Assembly: GCA_026874595.1 (NCBI GenBank)
Contig: CM049309.1
Location: 55,712,079 to 55,776,078, forward strand
DNA: 64,000 nucleotides
Origin: Sipunculus nudus
Lineage: Eukaryota; Annelida; Sipuncula; Golfingiida; Sipunculidae
Direction: 5' to 3'
Shown here: positions 11,501 to 21,600 of the stretch, piece after piece
Position numbering within the stretch: position 1 is the stretch's first letter
Layout of the letters: every line of letters begins with the position of its first letter
Made by a program: the position numbers and the translations under genes
Notes under the pieces: model-generated
What the model saw: only the letters and a program-made list of their open reading frames with translations
Database searches by the model: none
What the model was told of the DNA's origin: nothing

Positions 11501-13391
11501 GGCCGATCGTATCACGGGACCATCTATAAATGTAATATCGATAAAGTTCAACGACACAACACCATCAAAGTTTGACAGGACGCACATTGCGGGCATAATT
11601 GGCAAAATAAGACGCCACACCAAAGAACCTACTGTGAGTCAAACTAACTCCTGAGCTTCAAAAATCAGCATTATATTTCTGTGAAATATGATTTTATACA
11701 GCCATACAAACATAATAAATAAATAAAATTAAGATGAGCAGTGTTCGCTATGCTCAGTCGTGACAACAGCCTTAATGGACAACAATGAACTACAGTGCAA
11801 AACAACATAATTAATACGTTTTCAGCCTAATATATGAGGTATTATAAACGCGGGTTCAAGGGGAATGAGTGGTACAAGAAGACATTATTCATCTCGTTAC
11901 AGAGACCAGGTAAACATCACGGTGTACATCCCCTCCCACTACTACCTTGTCGCCCTGAAATGTAACAAACCTGACTGTACAGCAGACATGGATTATGACG
12001 TACAGGCGTTTATCTTACCCAACATCGACAGGACGCTCAACTGTATGCAGGTAGGACACATTAAAATAAGTTATTTTTCAAATGTGTTATCGATTATAAA
12101 GGAAACTACCAATTCCATGTAGATACACAAAGAAAAAGTGGCTCTTAGAAAACACAGAACATATTTATATGCACGTGCACACGGGATACCATCGCGTGCA
12201 CACGCCAAAGTTCCTCGTGCACGCGTGATAGTATAAATCTCGTGCTTGCGATAAGTATCTCGTGCGCATGCGTTAATATATCATGCTAGATGAAGCCCTG
12301 ATTTGGGTATAAGGATTTCTGTTGTGTGTTCTCTAAAAAGCCTCTGTATGTATAAGATATAATTAAATTGGATATGAATGTGTGTTTATACGCCCTATGT
12401 TATGTCATAAATTTTACAGCGTCATTTCCTGATTTATACTAGATTTAAAATAGGATATACCAAAGTGTATGGTTAGAGCTAGCTAACTTAAGAGTTAGGT
12501 ATAGGGTGTTACAATCCCAGGTATACCAACCATGTAAACAAATCTGTCCCTTTGTATTATATCTCCCGGGAAAACTTCACAACGAAACTGTAAGCCATGA
12601 CACGGCACTGCAGGCTATTATGAAACCTCGCGTAAAAGCAAAACCTGACAAAATACGCCGTTTTCAAAATTTTATCTTATGACTTGCATATGCATATACT
12701 TTCCACAAAGTCAAGGGGTTTTATAAATGTTAAAACATCAAACATTTAATATTTTGGTTCATTATTGCATTGTTTCAAATTTAAACGCATTTATAATCAT
12801 ATGAAGGAAAAATGTTTTTCTGTCTATATTTATTTTACATGTGAGCACGCAATAGAACAAAAATAATTTTCTGTGTTCTGTACGAGCCAGCGCACAAAGA
12901 GGTCCACGTGACTTTGAGAAAATAAAGAAAACGCAACATTTTCTCCATGTTATTTGGTGAATGTTGCATGTTTTCATATTTGCATTTACCAAAATTTATA
13001 GAGCTGAGACAGAACCTCTTGCGATTTATTACATGAGGGTACATATGGATGAAACGTATGTTATAAGGAGATGTCTGGTCGAAAGAGTATGCTTCTATAA
13101 TGAAGATACTGGGCCAAAGTAAGCACCTTTGATCGTCATGACAACAAAGCTTGTCGGTTGCTTTCTGTGGTTCTGATGCTGAGCGGCAAGATGGCACCAC
13201 ATTAATTAAAGTTTGTATATTTTACTACTCTGTTGTTTTAGTCCCGCCTTGACGATTACCTGGTGGATAACACAGCACGTATCCGGGACATCGAGCTGCT
13301 GACAGGCTTACAGTTCCTGACAGCACACAACACTCAGCAAGGATTGCTGGCTCGGCTGCGTCTTCAACAGCGACTGTGGACCAAATCATAA
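497..13391 (+). CDS. ENPP1/ENPP3-type ectonucleotide pyrophosphatase/phosphodiesterase, C-terminal module (copy A, 5' partial, 16 exons)
   Basis: Sixteen exons join in one frame (2125 nt, 707 residues plus stop): 497-662, 1527-1646, 1990-2065, 2267-2300, 5012-5153, 5662-5770, 6031-6192, 6529-6682, 6849-6921, 7098-7185, 7283-7446, 8209-8412, 9183-9387, 9908-10037, 11903-12050, 13242-13391. Family knowledge: ENPPs hydrolyse extracellular nucleotide phosphodiester/pyrophosphate bonds using two zinc ions. Counting from the T of TPPLLL as 1, the metal/nucleophile set is present: D10, T46 (nucleophile), D167, H171, D214, H215, H335. A nuclease-like domain follows, with a DxDxDG calcium-type loop at 594-602. 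Odd points: MSIDAF where DGF is usual, MWAGA where WPGS is usual, one extra residue before DAAGH, and a GC donor after exon e. Introns and phases match module 2 of copy B, so an upstream module 1 outside the window is likely (inference). Confidence 0.93.
1527..1646 (+). CDS. Copy A exon b
   Basis: Residues 56-95, phase 0, 120 nt as in copy B. It contains [12 protein letters not shown], whose final N matches the conserved active-site Asn of the family. Acceptor TTACAG, donor GTATGT. Confidence 0.92.
1990..2065 (+). CDS. Copy A exon c
   Basis: Residues 96-120, 76 nt. Begins LWNTVEKNN. The nucleotide-pocket motif reads MWAGAES instead of the WPGS seen in copy B. The acceptor is TTAAG with a weak pyrimidine tract; length and homology to exon 23 fix it. 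Confidence 0.85.
2197..2241. repeat. (TA)n microsatellite
   Basis: Nearly pure TA run just upstream of the exon d acceptor. Confidence 0.95.
2267..2300 (+). CDS. Copy A exon d (34-nt microexon)
   Basis: Residues 121-131, DMRPTRYYEYN. Acceptor TTTCAG, donor GTAAGT. The same 34-nt microexon with the same phases occurs in both copy B modules. Confidence 0.88.
2692..2835 (+). pseudogene. Decayed duplicate of exon e inside the copy A intron
   Basis: Read in frame from ATG at 2692, it gives a start like MDYDDRMDTVLP followed by several stops, then SEGV and PDIIIF. This matches the [16 protein letters not shown] and PDF segments of exons e and 25. Similarity continues weakly through the GGTGGTAGTCCA stretch, matching GGAGGTCCCAGAAGTCCA of exon 25. 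It has no usable frame and is a dead exon. Confidence 0.75.
2836..5011. other. Rest of copy A intron d-e
   Basis: About 2.2 kb with no exon or recognisable mobile-element protein. Short open frames here do not resemble known proteins. Confidence 0.5.
5012..5153 (+). CDS. Copy A exon e with GC donor
   Basis: Residues 132-179. It contains zinc ligands D167 and H171 in DAAGH. It is 142 nt against 139 in both copy B modules, so it has one extra codon. The exon ends AAG followed by GCAGGT, a GC-AG intron. No GT donor fits the phase-0 start of the next exon. Confidence 0.88.
5453..5500. repeat. (TA)n microsatellite
   Basis: 48-bp pure TA run in the intron between exons e and f. Confidence 0.95.
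5662..5770 (+). CDS. Copy A exon f
   Basis: Residues 180-215, ending NIIIVSDHG across the splice. D214 and H215 are zinc ligands. Acceptor GACAG, donor GTACGT, 109 nt as in copy B. Confidence 0.93.
6031..6192 (+). CDS. Copy A exon g
   Basis: Residues 216-269, beginning GMNDANCQ. 162 nt, the same length as copy B exon 27. Acceptor CCTCAG, donor GTGGGA. A decayed copy of its 3' end follows in the intron. Confidence 0.92.
6250..6299 (+). repeat. Decayed copy of the 3' edge of exon g
   Basis: CGTACCATTTTACCCCGTAG and the following ACCAG...ACAAGG track the exon end that encodes DGPFYHVDQVDQ, about 60 bases downstream of the real donor. Confidence 0.6.
6529..6682 (+). CDS. Copy A exon h
   Basis: Residues 270-320, VPVDRFIEKLEC onward. 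It includes [10 protein letters not shown], the family segment preceding the last zinc-binding loop. 154 nt, donor GTAAGT. Confidence 0.93.
6849..6921 (+). CDS. Copy A exon i
   Basis: Residues 321-345. H335 in KGIHGYDE is the last conserved zinc ligand. Acceptor GGCAG, donor GTGAGA, 73 nt. Confidence 0.92.
7098..7185 (+). CDS. Copy A exon j
   Basis: Residues 346-374, [15 protein letters not shown] to ENIELYNVMA. This is the end of the PDE domain. 88 nt as in copy B. Confidence 0.93.
7283..7446 (+). CDS. Copy A exon k
   Basis: Residues 375-429, PDE to nuclease-like connector with LNNGTEGSLYPIL and a Cys-rich end CPCNL. 164 nt. The following intron holds a decayed copy of its 3' half. Confidence 0.92.
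7476..7544 (+). repeat. Decayed copy of the 3' half of exon k
   Basis: CCTCCGTCACTTC, then TAGATGTACAACA, TAGGTACTACATCTGT and AACTACAGGGA follow exon k positions about 7346-7412 base for base with scattered changes. Confidence 0.75.
8209..8412 (+). CDS. Copy A exon l: start of nuclease-like domain
   Basis: Residues 430-497. Includes [17 protein letters not shown] and [18 protein letters not shown], typical of the ENPP nuclease-like domain. 204 nt as in copy B exon 32. Confidence 0.92.
8875..9182 (+). repeat. Degenerate tandem copies of the exon m acceptor region
   Basis: Three decayed units at roughly 8875-8934, 8960-9038 and 9061-9140 precede the true exon. Each carries a form of 'ATAGCTCTC...GAGAT...CCAGACTGCGTTAGATCTGACC' with substitutions and small gaps. 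The unit is about 100 bp and includes the intron side (TTTTAATACGTTTATAG) and the first exon codons. Confidence 0.75.
9183..9387 (+). CDS. Copy A exon m
   Basis: Residues 498-565, LSETEIPDCVRSDPRVD to [11 protein letters not shown]. In copy B module 1 the same region is split by an extra intron (exons 16 and 17). Decayed copies of its 5' edge lie upstream. Confidence 0.92.
9908..10037 (+). CDS. Copy A exon n: calcium-loop exon
   Basis: Residues 566-608. FDYDFDGHWD at 593-602 has the DxDxDG pattern of the EF-hand-like calcium site of the ENPP nuclease-like domain. 130 nt, donor GTAAGA. Confidence 0.92.
10038..11902. other. Copy A intron n-o
   Basis: 1.9 kb of AT-rich DNA. A CACACAGACACACACACG tract lies near 11396-11413. 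No exon or transposon protein was recognised. Confidence 0.5.
11903..12050 (+). CDS. Copy A exon o
   Basis: Residues 609-658, containing VYIPSHYYLVALKC and FILPNIDRTLNC, the conserved histidine/cysteine segments near the C terminus. 148 nt, donor GTAGGA. Confidence 0.92.
12165..12295. repeat. Short degenerate tandem repeat (TCGTGC units)
   Basis: CGTGCACACG, CTCGTGCACGCG, CTCGTGCTTGCGATAAG and CTCGTGCGCATGCG recur every 25-35 bases in the intron after exon o. Confidence 0.6.
13242..13391 (+). CDS. Copy A exon p: terminal exon with stop
   Basis: Residues 659-707, including ARIRDIELLTGLQFL and ending RLWTKS, then TAA at 13389-13391. The homologous exon of copy B module 1 does not stop after the shared LW but continues into a linker. 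Confidence 0.92.
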   Translation, partial: SRLDDYLVDNTARIRDIELLTGLQFLTAHNTQQGLLARLRLQQRLWTKS

Positions 13392-13445
13392 ACTGTGTCG
13401 AACAGTCTGAACAAGCATATCATATAAAGGATCATATACCATATC

Positions 13446-13451
13446 AATAAA
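13446..13451 (+). terminator. Poly(A) signal of copy A
   Basis: AATAAA 55 bases after the stop codon. A run of A lies about 20 bases further on (from 13471), so the cleavage site is probably near 13465-13470. Confidence 0.7.
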
Positions 13452-13488
13452 TGAAAAGAGTTCCTAAAATTAAAAAAAAAAAAAAAAA

Positions 13489-14754
13489 TACCCAGATCTT
13501 GATCTTTCTTTTATAATTGGTTTTGCAGATGTGAACAAAATACATTGTGAAAAGTCGAAAACGGTATGGCTGGAAATAATTGACAAGCGTGTATCTCATT
13601 TATTATGATTTTATTTCGTATTATTTTGGAAACCTGCTCCCCCCCCCAAATACGCCCCTGGAAATTGGATAAAAATAATTCCTGTGACAGGTAAATACCT
13701 ATTTTTACTTTTTTTTTCTTGTTGAAATTCCTGTAACATAAACATTCTGAAAGCATGAAGCACCTTCAACATGTACAACTGATTTGTTTTATTTGTCCAG
13801 AGAGAAGTAAAGCATCAACAGCCTGGCAGACATCTTGCATCAGGAGGCAGTCAAGTATAATGCTTCAGGCTTGTGTATTATTATGTTCATATTTTCACTT
13901 CCTTAGTGCAAAATATTGCTGAGAATAAAACATTAATGTTTTTTTAGTGGTCAATACACATAGATGTACTGAACATTAATCAGTGGATATATGGTAAATC
14001 TCACAGCTGTGTATGGAGTGTTATAATCACAGTTAACTGCAGGGGCAATCTATAGACTCCACAATGCGCTTTTCACTAAAAAAGCAATTGAGGAGACCAT
14101 ATGTATGGGCTTAGTCCACGGGACACCGTTATTGCTAATCTCAGACGAGGAATGTATTTCACAGTCGTACAGGGTGACCGCTCCCCAGGTTGAATGTGAA
14201 GGGTGTTTCCAATAACCGTGCAAAATTCAGAAACAAGTTTCAATTTGAGATTTTCCTCAGTGTAATGACCCAGCATGTTAGTGATTATACACCCACGACC
14301 AAGTCAAAGGGTTATGAATGAGAGGAGGTGTTTGAGACTTGCCCATTCATGGAGCTCCATGAAGAGGAATTCTGAAGATGTACATACAGATTAAGATTAG
14401 TTAAGTAAGCATTTGATTACACCTGTAAAACGTGTACTGTTTAGGGAGTCAATACAGAAAGGGCTAGGGGCTATTTATATACCTCCCCAACTTTTCAGCA
14501 AAGGGGAGATGGTAAATGTAGTCATCCTCCTGCTATTCAGAGAATAATATTTATATATTCGAAATGAAATATATTAAAATTAGAAATAACAAACTTGGTT
14601 AGATTTCTGATTTTACTTTGATGTATTTTTTTATCTAAACCCGGTTTAAAAGTAAAAGAAGTTATCTATAAAAAGTTGTCCAAACTTTGATAACCCTCTA
14701 ACTCCGGGTCATTCCCCACCCACACCTGAAGATAAAATGACGTCTCTGTACCTG
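13489..14754. other. Intergenic DNA downstream of copy A
   Basis: No gene recognised. A segment at 13690-13783 (containing CCTGTAACATAAACATTCTG) recurs as a direct, diverged copy at about 15345-15445, so both belong to one dispersed repeat family. Confidence 0.55.
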
Positions 14755-15195
14755 TTTATCCTACCGACTGTGATTATACCTGTGACTCTAGCAGATGTGA
14801 TCATAGAAGAATGCTTGTGACTCTGGCAGTACGATCATACAGGTGTGTTTGGAATCCTGGCAGTGAGATAATACAAGTCAGATTGTGACTCTTGGAGCTG
14901 TGATCATTCGGTGTGGCTGTAACTCTCGCAGTTGTGATCTTTCAGGTATGGCTGGGGATCTAGCAGTAAGATCATCCGGTGTGACTGTGCCTCGAGTGCT
15001 ATTATCGTACAGCTGTTAACATGGTACAGATGAACTCTAGTTCTTTGGTCATATATTTGAGGCTGTGACACTAGCAGCTGTGTTCCCATAATTATTACAG
15101 TCACTTTACCATGCATGGTTATACAGGTACGTCCGTTACATAAGAAGCTATGATCACACAGTTTGGTTGGGATTCTGGAAGCTGTGATCAAATAA
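14755..15195. repeat. Degenerate tandem repeat, unit about 40 bp
   Basis: About ten loose copies of a unit resembling 'TGTGACTCTAGCAGCTGTGATCATACAGG'. TGTGACTC, GCAGTTGTGATC, GCTGTGATCA and GTAAGATCAT recur at near-regular spacing. It contains no sustained frame. Confidence 0.65.
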
Positions 15196-17549
15196 TTTTA
15201 TTTAAAAAGGTAAGAGATCGTGTCCAAGCTTATGTTCTTTAACACAAGATTTTAAAACATCAAATCTTATACTGAAAGATGGTGTTTAAGTTCCCTACCA
15301 CGCAGTTGATATATGTCAAGCGGTTGCCATTGTATCCACATGTAACATACCTATTTTCACATTTGTTTCATGTTAAAGTTCCTGTAACATAAACATTCTG
15401 ATAACATTCTGAAAGCATAAAGCACCTTCAACATCAACAACTGATATATGTCAACCTGCTGCCATTTTATCCACATGATGCCCTATTTACTTGATTCAAA
15501 AAGCCGTGAAATAACCACTAGCTCATAAATGAGTAGAGTTCCAAACGGGTTTTGCAGTATGGCCCTATATGGAAATACTTTAATGCATAGAACTTTGAGT
15601 TCCTAAATGAATATAGTCAGTTATAGTATAAACACAAGAAGGAGAGAAGGTGCTTCAAGAGAGGCCCCTACTGAATAATTTCTACATTCCTCACGCAGCA
15701 TGAATACACTGCAGTCGTTCCAAATATCCTTCGTTTTAACCGCTGCTTTGTATAGCAGGATTTCCCGGATCTCACCACCAGGGCTCGCGCAGGGCAAACA
15801 ATTGTAATAAAACAAACAGAGCGTGGTATCGCAATGTGTTTCAAACTCCATGTTTTAAATCCGCGACACCCCGCTGTCTTTGGTCTGATTCCTGGCCCTG
15901 TGCCAGCTCTGGTGTCAAGACCCCGAAAAACTTGCTTAAAAGAAGCGATTAAAACGGAGATCTAGAACGGCTGCAGTGTATAGTAGCTGCGTGAGGCGTG
16001 CACATTATCTCATGAGCTAGATCATATGGAATGTTTTACTGATTATCTGTTGTATGGTTATTTGATGGCCCGGAACTGCGATGAGAGCCACCCGCCTTAG
16101 CTCACCATCACACATCCAGAGGCGTCTTGATCATGTGCTATTAAATTACTGCGGCCGCAACCTGCACACAAAGTAAACTTAATCTATGAGTAGGTTTGGG
16201 TTATTCGCTGATGCGCGGTTGATTAAAAGGCGTCACTTATTATGGTAGAATAGTACATACTATATGTGGTCTTTATTTAATCACTGATCATAGAATATAA
16301 TTGACCGAAGAATTTCATGATGAGGCTGGAAATTTGTTTGTGGGGTCTGTTAATTTCATTTAATAAGACTTATATTCCCAGAAAAAAATCATGAATTGCA
16401 TGTACTGTTGTCAGTACACAACTACACGTTGTTCACTAGCAACCCATGAAAGATAAGTTACTTGATGTATAGGTTACTCCCGATGCATGCTCAGGTAGAA
16501 ACTATTACTAACAACGTTAGCCTGTGTATATTCATTGCAAGATCCAGGAGTGTCGGAACAGTCCGTGAGTTAAATATCAGACGAAAGATACAGTGAGCAA
16601 AGTTATAATGTGGTTACATGACAAACACCTGGTTTTATATGAACCTGCCATATACCGCACGTTACGTCCCTGGGCCCTTCAGAGAGGATTTCACTTCCGA
16701 TGCGTGCAATTCTGTTTGACCTATTTTGAACGCAAAGTGACATGTCATCCTTCACGGATACCTAGAGAAATATATTCCTTTGCAAAGTCACAGTCGGCTG
16801 ATGTCATCCCCATTACCCGGTTTATCTACACCCATGTGTACGTATATGTGTGTGTGTGTGTGTTCCGAATGCGCACCTCATATATATATATATACATAGC
16901 ATATATACCGGTAAATCTAATGGATCTACTGTACATATCTGAAACCATGTGTACCATGAAAACGATATCAGTGGTATACACTTTCTAGTAATATTTTCAT
17001 ACCAATTCGCATAAAATTTCCCTTACCAAACCATTGTCATTTTCCAGTTTACACGGGTACAAAAGAGCTTGACAGTTGTACAAAGCCAGACTCCATGGGC
17101 ATTTCCCCTTATTATATTTGGAAACGCATTAGGGAAATCTGGCATCTGAGATGGATTACTATTGTAAATTGAGTCCATCACCGTTTGTTCTTAGGGTTGT
17201 CAGCAGATGGCATGACCAGTTAAACTCATCTGAATCAATCTTCTATTTTAACAAATCATGTAAAGTATAAGGAATGATTTGTTAGCGAAATTACACTAAA
17301 AGCAAGGGTTATCTAGCTATATAAGTAAATGTATATATCATTCGGAATTATTCCCGAAGATAAGATCTACTGGACTCACGTTTAATTATCTTCGTTCCTT
17401 ATATACTGAAACAAAAGATTACACTTATGCGTGGGGAAGAGATATTCAATAATGATGGCACGTGCTACCTACGCACTCACGTAGAGTATGTTGGTAAATA
17501 ACAAATATGCGTATTTATTTTTGTGTATTTATAATAAGAGTAGTTACTC
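15196..17549. other. Intergenic DNA without recognised gene
   Basis: Contains the second copy of the repeat at 13.7 kb (about 15345-15445). A 131-codon open frame at 16593-16988 includes TG/TA microsatellite translation and resembles no family I know. Confidence 0.5.
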
Positions 17550-18065
17550 TTATTATAATACAAGAGCACCGCAAAGTTGCATAATACGCCTGTCGTGTAA
17601 CTGGTGACCTCTGACCTCATTAATAATGTGTGAATTTTGATGAAAAGGTAATTCAGGTGAGAGAAGAGAAACTCTATTTGTAAATATATGTATAATGAGT
17701 GTCATGAAATCCATAAGATTTTTTGGTCTGCACCAAGGTGCCTCCAAATTGCGGTTACCTCAGACCTAATTAAATATGCATAGTTTTTGCTGGAAATCAA
17801 GCTTAGGCGAGATATTTTATAGATTAACATTTCGGATGAGTTTTATAAAAATCCTTCATATTCTTCATAAGTTATCGCAGCGACACCACAAAGTAGCCTG
17901 TGACCCGAGACCTTAATAAATATACGTGGATGTTATCCATATTCGAACTCGGTCGAGATAATCTGTTGGTAAGTAGTTATGGTTCGGCAAGTGATCGCGG
18001 CGACACCAAAAGTTAGCGGACGGACAGACGGGCGGACGGACGGTTGGTATACCATATGATAATAC
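17550..18065. repeat. Non-autonomous repeat with about 130-bp internal units and GGACGGACGG end
   Basis: Four related units each hold a form of 'GCGACACCA(C/A)AAAGTTGC...TGACCTCAGACCTAATTAAATATGCATAG'. The last runs into GGACGGACAGACGGGCGGAC and TTGGTATACC, an arrangement common in molluscan dispersed repeats (background knowledge). Confidence 0.55.
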
Positions 18066-18851
18066 TCCGGTCATATGACGGGCATGTAAAAATTATGAAA
18101 GATAAGGGTGACACAATTTCAAGTGTCTTTTAGTACTGCAAGCCCTATATACCTGACCTTATTGACACATGTATACAACGGAAACCGCGTAACCCGCGGC
18201 CCTTGATCAACGGAGAAATATCCCTGGATTACTAAGCCTGGTGCAGGATTAAACACTGACACCACACACAAACACGAGGCCGTATAACTTAATTTATCAT
18301 AGCTTTGCTCATCGCCGGGATATAAAATGATGCATATTTTGACCAAACGGCAAAATATGGTGAAAACAAAAAGAACTGCACCCACATTTATGTTTTGTAC
18401 TTGATGGAAAGACTGTTGTGCCGTGTGCGTGTATGTGTGTGTATGTACACAGCAGTGACACAGCAGGGGTCTGGACATTGTGTATATCGTATTTCTGGGT
18501 TTGTGTATCGTCACTCCATTCTGAAGCAACCTCTCATGTTTCACTGCACACCACAGTAAACGCCTGATGAGCACTGTACCAGGGAATCTCAGCCACACAG
18601 CGAGTACTTCACAGTCCGAGTGTCATCTTTACTGCTTCGGTCTACAATGCCTGTAAGTTATAATTTTTTTTTGTTGGAATGTAAAAGAAATTTTATTAAT
18701 GGGGTATCTGTTTTGAGTTCAAGAAATTATTTCAAACCGTACTAACATCAGCATTTTTCATTGCTTGTTGATTTGTCCACATACAAAGTTCAGGGTCAGT
18801 TGATGGGATCCCTTGATTGTCAGCCCATGCAGGAGGTTGCCCTTTGGCCAA
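18066..18851. other. Intergenic DNA
   Basis: A 159-codon minus-strand open frame (18119-18598) crosses a CACACA tract and matches no family I recognise. Treated as non-coding. Confidence 0.45.
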
Positions 18852-18865
18852 CAGTGGCGGATCCA
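18852..18865 (+). repeat. hAT-like terminal motif, left
   Basis: CAGTGGCGGATCCA resembles terminal inverted repeats of hAT-type DNA transposons. A partly matching inverted motif is at 24197-24209 on the far side of the LTR element. No matching 8-bp target duplication was found. Confidence 0.35.
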
Positions 18866-18918
18866 GAAGTTCGAGAACAGGAGGGCGCTAATTCTGGGTC
18901 AGCGGTTGATGCGTATTA

Positions 18919-18920
<2 letters not shown>

Positions 18921-18954
<34 letters not shown>
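18921..18954. repeat. (TA)n microsatellite
   Basis: Abuts the LTR element. The retrotransposon probably inserted into or beside it. Confidence 0.95.
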
Positions 18955-18958
<4 letters not shown>

Positions 18959-19713
18959 ACGGAACCTATTATAAACAGATCACGTATGCGTGATGAACAC
19001 CAATTTTTTAATGGAGATAAAAAAAACAGATTTTGTAACACTAGGCAGCGGGAAATGTCTAGGGGTATGAATAAAGAAGTCAGTGTTTTTTTTTTGTTAA
19101 CAAATAACTATAAGTTATTCCTAAAAACAATCCTAACAATACAATACACTAAATCAATACAATTATACAGTGAAACAGCGGTATAGCTACAAGTCAATAC
19201 AATCACACAGAAAGATAATGGTACAGTACCTCGAGACCAACAGTGTCACCAAGATTACCTTTGAATGTAAACTCTCGGAGAATGACAGTCTAGTGGAAAG
19301 TTCTTGCAACAACACAGAAAGTCCAAAATATAAAATCCAGGAAAGTTCTAGAAAATATCTATAATTGCCGCATTCGTCGGATAAGATCTTAGAATCTAAC
19401 ACACGCATCTGCGTCCGCTGGTATCTGCTCTGCTGTCTGCCCCCTGGTTCTAAAAAACAGCCCTTTATATACCTTCACACCCTAAGCCGGGAACCTTCTA
19501 CTTCTCGAACAGTCTGTAAGGACTTGCATGACACGCGTTTCAGGAATTATGTAGAAAGACATCGCTGTGTATCTCTACACATACCAGGCTAATCACGTGA
19601 CCCAGTACCAAGCGTGAAAACTCAAGGCCCACATGAGATCGAGAGTTCAACCAGTACGGCATGTAACAACAACACGAGTTACGCCCGTGTCACATAATAG
19701 AGCACCTGTAACA
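18955..19713 (-). repeat. 3' LTR of the Ty3-type element
   Basis: 759 bp bounded by TGTTAC at 18955 and GTAACA at 19708-19713, a short terminal inverted repeat. It sits directly beside the polypurine tract. No partner LTR is in the window. Confidence 0.8.
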
Positions 19714-19726
19714 CTCCCCCTCCTGT
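19714..19726 (-). other. Polypurine tract of the LTR element
   Basis: On the minus strand it reads ACAGGAGGGGGAG immediately before the LTR. This is the expected plus-strand primer position for reverse transcription. Confidence 0.75.
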
Positions 19727-19845
19727 AAGAAAAAGGAAAGTTTTCACAGAAAACAGTCTTTGTGCGATCACAATCACTAAAATTTTTACAACATCTCAAA
19801 ATCATCTTATCTACAACATTACATAAACATCTTGTTTACATCATT

Positions 19846-20240
19846 TCATAAACATCTCGATAAGCAATCAGCAAGTATATTTTCTTTCCCTTTAATGTGT
19901 ATGATATCAAGATTGTATTCCTGTAAGAACAAACTCCATCTCAACAATCTTTGATTTTTACACTTCAACTTGTTCATGAACGTGAGGGGATTGTGATCAC
20001 TGAAGTCAATGATAGGCCTGACTGATAAAGTAACATAAACTTCAAAATGTTGCAACGCCAAAATCAAATCCAAACAATCTTTTTCAATAGTGGAGTAGTT
20101 TTTTCTGGTTTGCATTAAACTTTCTTGAGAAATAACAAATTGGATGATCTATGCCATCATTGCCTTCTTGTAACAACACAGCACCAGCAGCAGTATCACT
20201 AGCATCTACAGCTATTTGGACAAAACTTCCTGTAGTACCC
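19846..20240 (-). pseudogene. RNase H domain of the Ty3-type element, decayed
   Basis: Minus-strand frame containing YSTIEKDCLDLILALQHF, DHNPLTFM and a HIKGKENILADCLSR end, the characteristic Ty3-type RNase H C-terminal half. The N-terminal half is frame-broken. Confidence 0.8.
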
Positions 20241-20341
20241 AACCATACCAAGAAAACGCATTATTTGCTTTTTGTTTTCTGCTCAAGGAAAGGCAGAAAT
20301 AGCACTTATCTTAGCATTAACAGGTTTTACCTGACCCTGCC

Positions 20342-21600
20342 CTACAATATGACCAAAAAAGTTACTTGTGCATGACAAAACTCAGATTTTACTAAGTTGA
20401 CGGTCAGACGTGCTTCACTGAGTCTTTCGAAGAGGTCGCGAAGAATTTGCAGATGTTTCTCCAAGGTGTCGCTGTACACGATAAGGTCATCAATATATGC
20501 GTCGCAGCCCTGAATGTCCTTGACAACCATATGGATGAAGCGCTGGAACGTGGCTGGCGAGTTTTCATGCCAAACGGCATAACTTTATATTGGTACAGTC
20601 CTTGCGGCGTCACAAATGCGGACACTTCTTTCGCTCGTTCTGTCAGCGGAACTTGCCAGAATCCTTTTAGCAAGTCAAACTTGGAGACATATCTGGAGCT
20701 ACCGACTCTATCAATACAATCATCGATTCTCGGAATCGGGAACGTGTCAGTCTTGGTGACAGAGTTCAGTTTTCGATAATCTGTGCACATACGGTAACTT
20801 CCATCAGGTTTTGGCACAAGAATACATGGTGAACTCCAGTTACTGTTACTAGGTTCAATAAAATCATTGTCCAGGAAATATTGAATCTCATCCTGTAGAT
20901 ACTTTTGCTTTTCTGGATTCAGTCTAAATGGATGTTTCTTGACTGCGCTTGCCTCGCCAACATCGACGTCATGGCACAACATGTTAGTTCGCGTTGGAAT
21001 GTCACTAAACATCTGTTCATAATTCCGCAGCAGGTTCTTGAGGTTTTGTTGTTTTTGTGCGGTAAGGTGTGACAGTTTGGCATCCTGGCTTTTAAGCACG
21101 TCTGTGTTTTTTAATGGTACTGTACCACACTGAATGTCTACATCACACTTACAATCAGTATCAACTTTTACTGGGTCAGGGTCAGTTTTTACACAATTAA
21201 CAGCAGTAACATTTTGTACAACATCTGATGTGCTATTTCTGTCATAATATGGTTTCAACATGTTAACATGGCACAGTTGTTTCTTCTTACGTCTATCTGG
21301 TGTCAACAGTGTGTAATTTAAATCACTGACTTTCTTGTCAATAATGTAAGGACCAACATACCTAGCTTGCAGAGGTCTGCCAGGGATGGAAAGAAAGGCA
21401 AGGACCTTTTCACCAGGCTCAAACGTCCTACTTTCAGTGTGCTTGTCATACCCTGTTTGCATTTTACTTTGTGCAGATTTTAGATTTGACTTTGCAATCT
21501 CACAAGCATTGAGTAGTTTAGTGCGAAAGTCTGAGACATACTGCAGTAAACTAAGAGAATCAGGATTTTCACACAAGAGTTTTTCTTTAAGCAATTTCAA
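20342..21600 (-). pseudogene. Integrase C-terminus continuous with reverse transcriptase
   Basis: One frame (21600 down to 20404) begins in the integrase tail (YVGPYIIDKK, HVNMLKPYY), crosses a linker and enters Ty3-type RT (WSSPCILVPKPDGSYRMCTD, KFDLLKGFWQVPL, VMPFGM). The YIDD box (CDAYIDDLIVYSD) is in another frame, 20342-20530, so a frameshift lies near 20560. The continuous frame proves integrase precedes RT. Confidence 0.88.

Noticed and set aside
12835..13200. Minus-strand open frame of 121 codons
   Set aside because: Falls inside the last intron of copy A, antisense, without known motifs.
16593..16988. Plus-strand open frame of 131 codons
   Set aside because: Its C-terminal part translates TG/TA microsatellite sequence and the rest resembles no known family.
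18119..18598. Minus-strand open frame of 159 codons
   Set aside because: Crosses a CA-rich tract (THTYTHT) and has no homology I recognise.
20447..20779. Plus-strand open frame of 110 codons
   Set aside because: Antisense shadow of the reverse transcriptase of the Ty3-type element.
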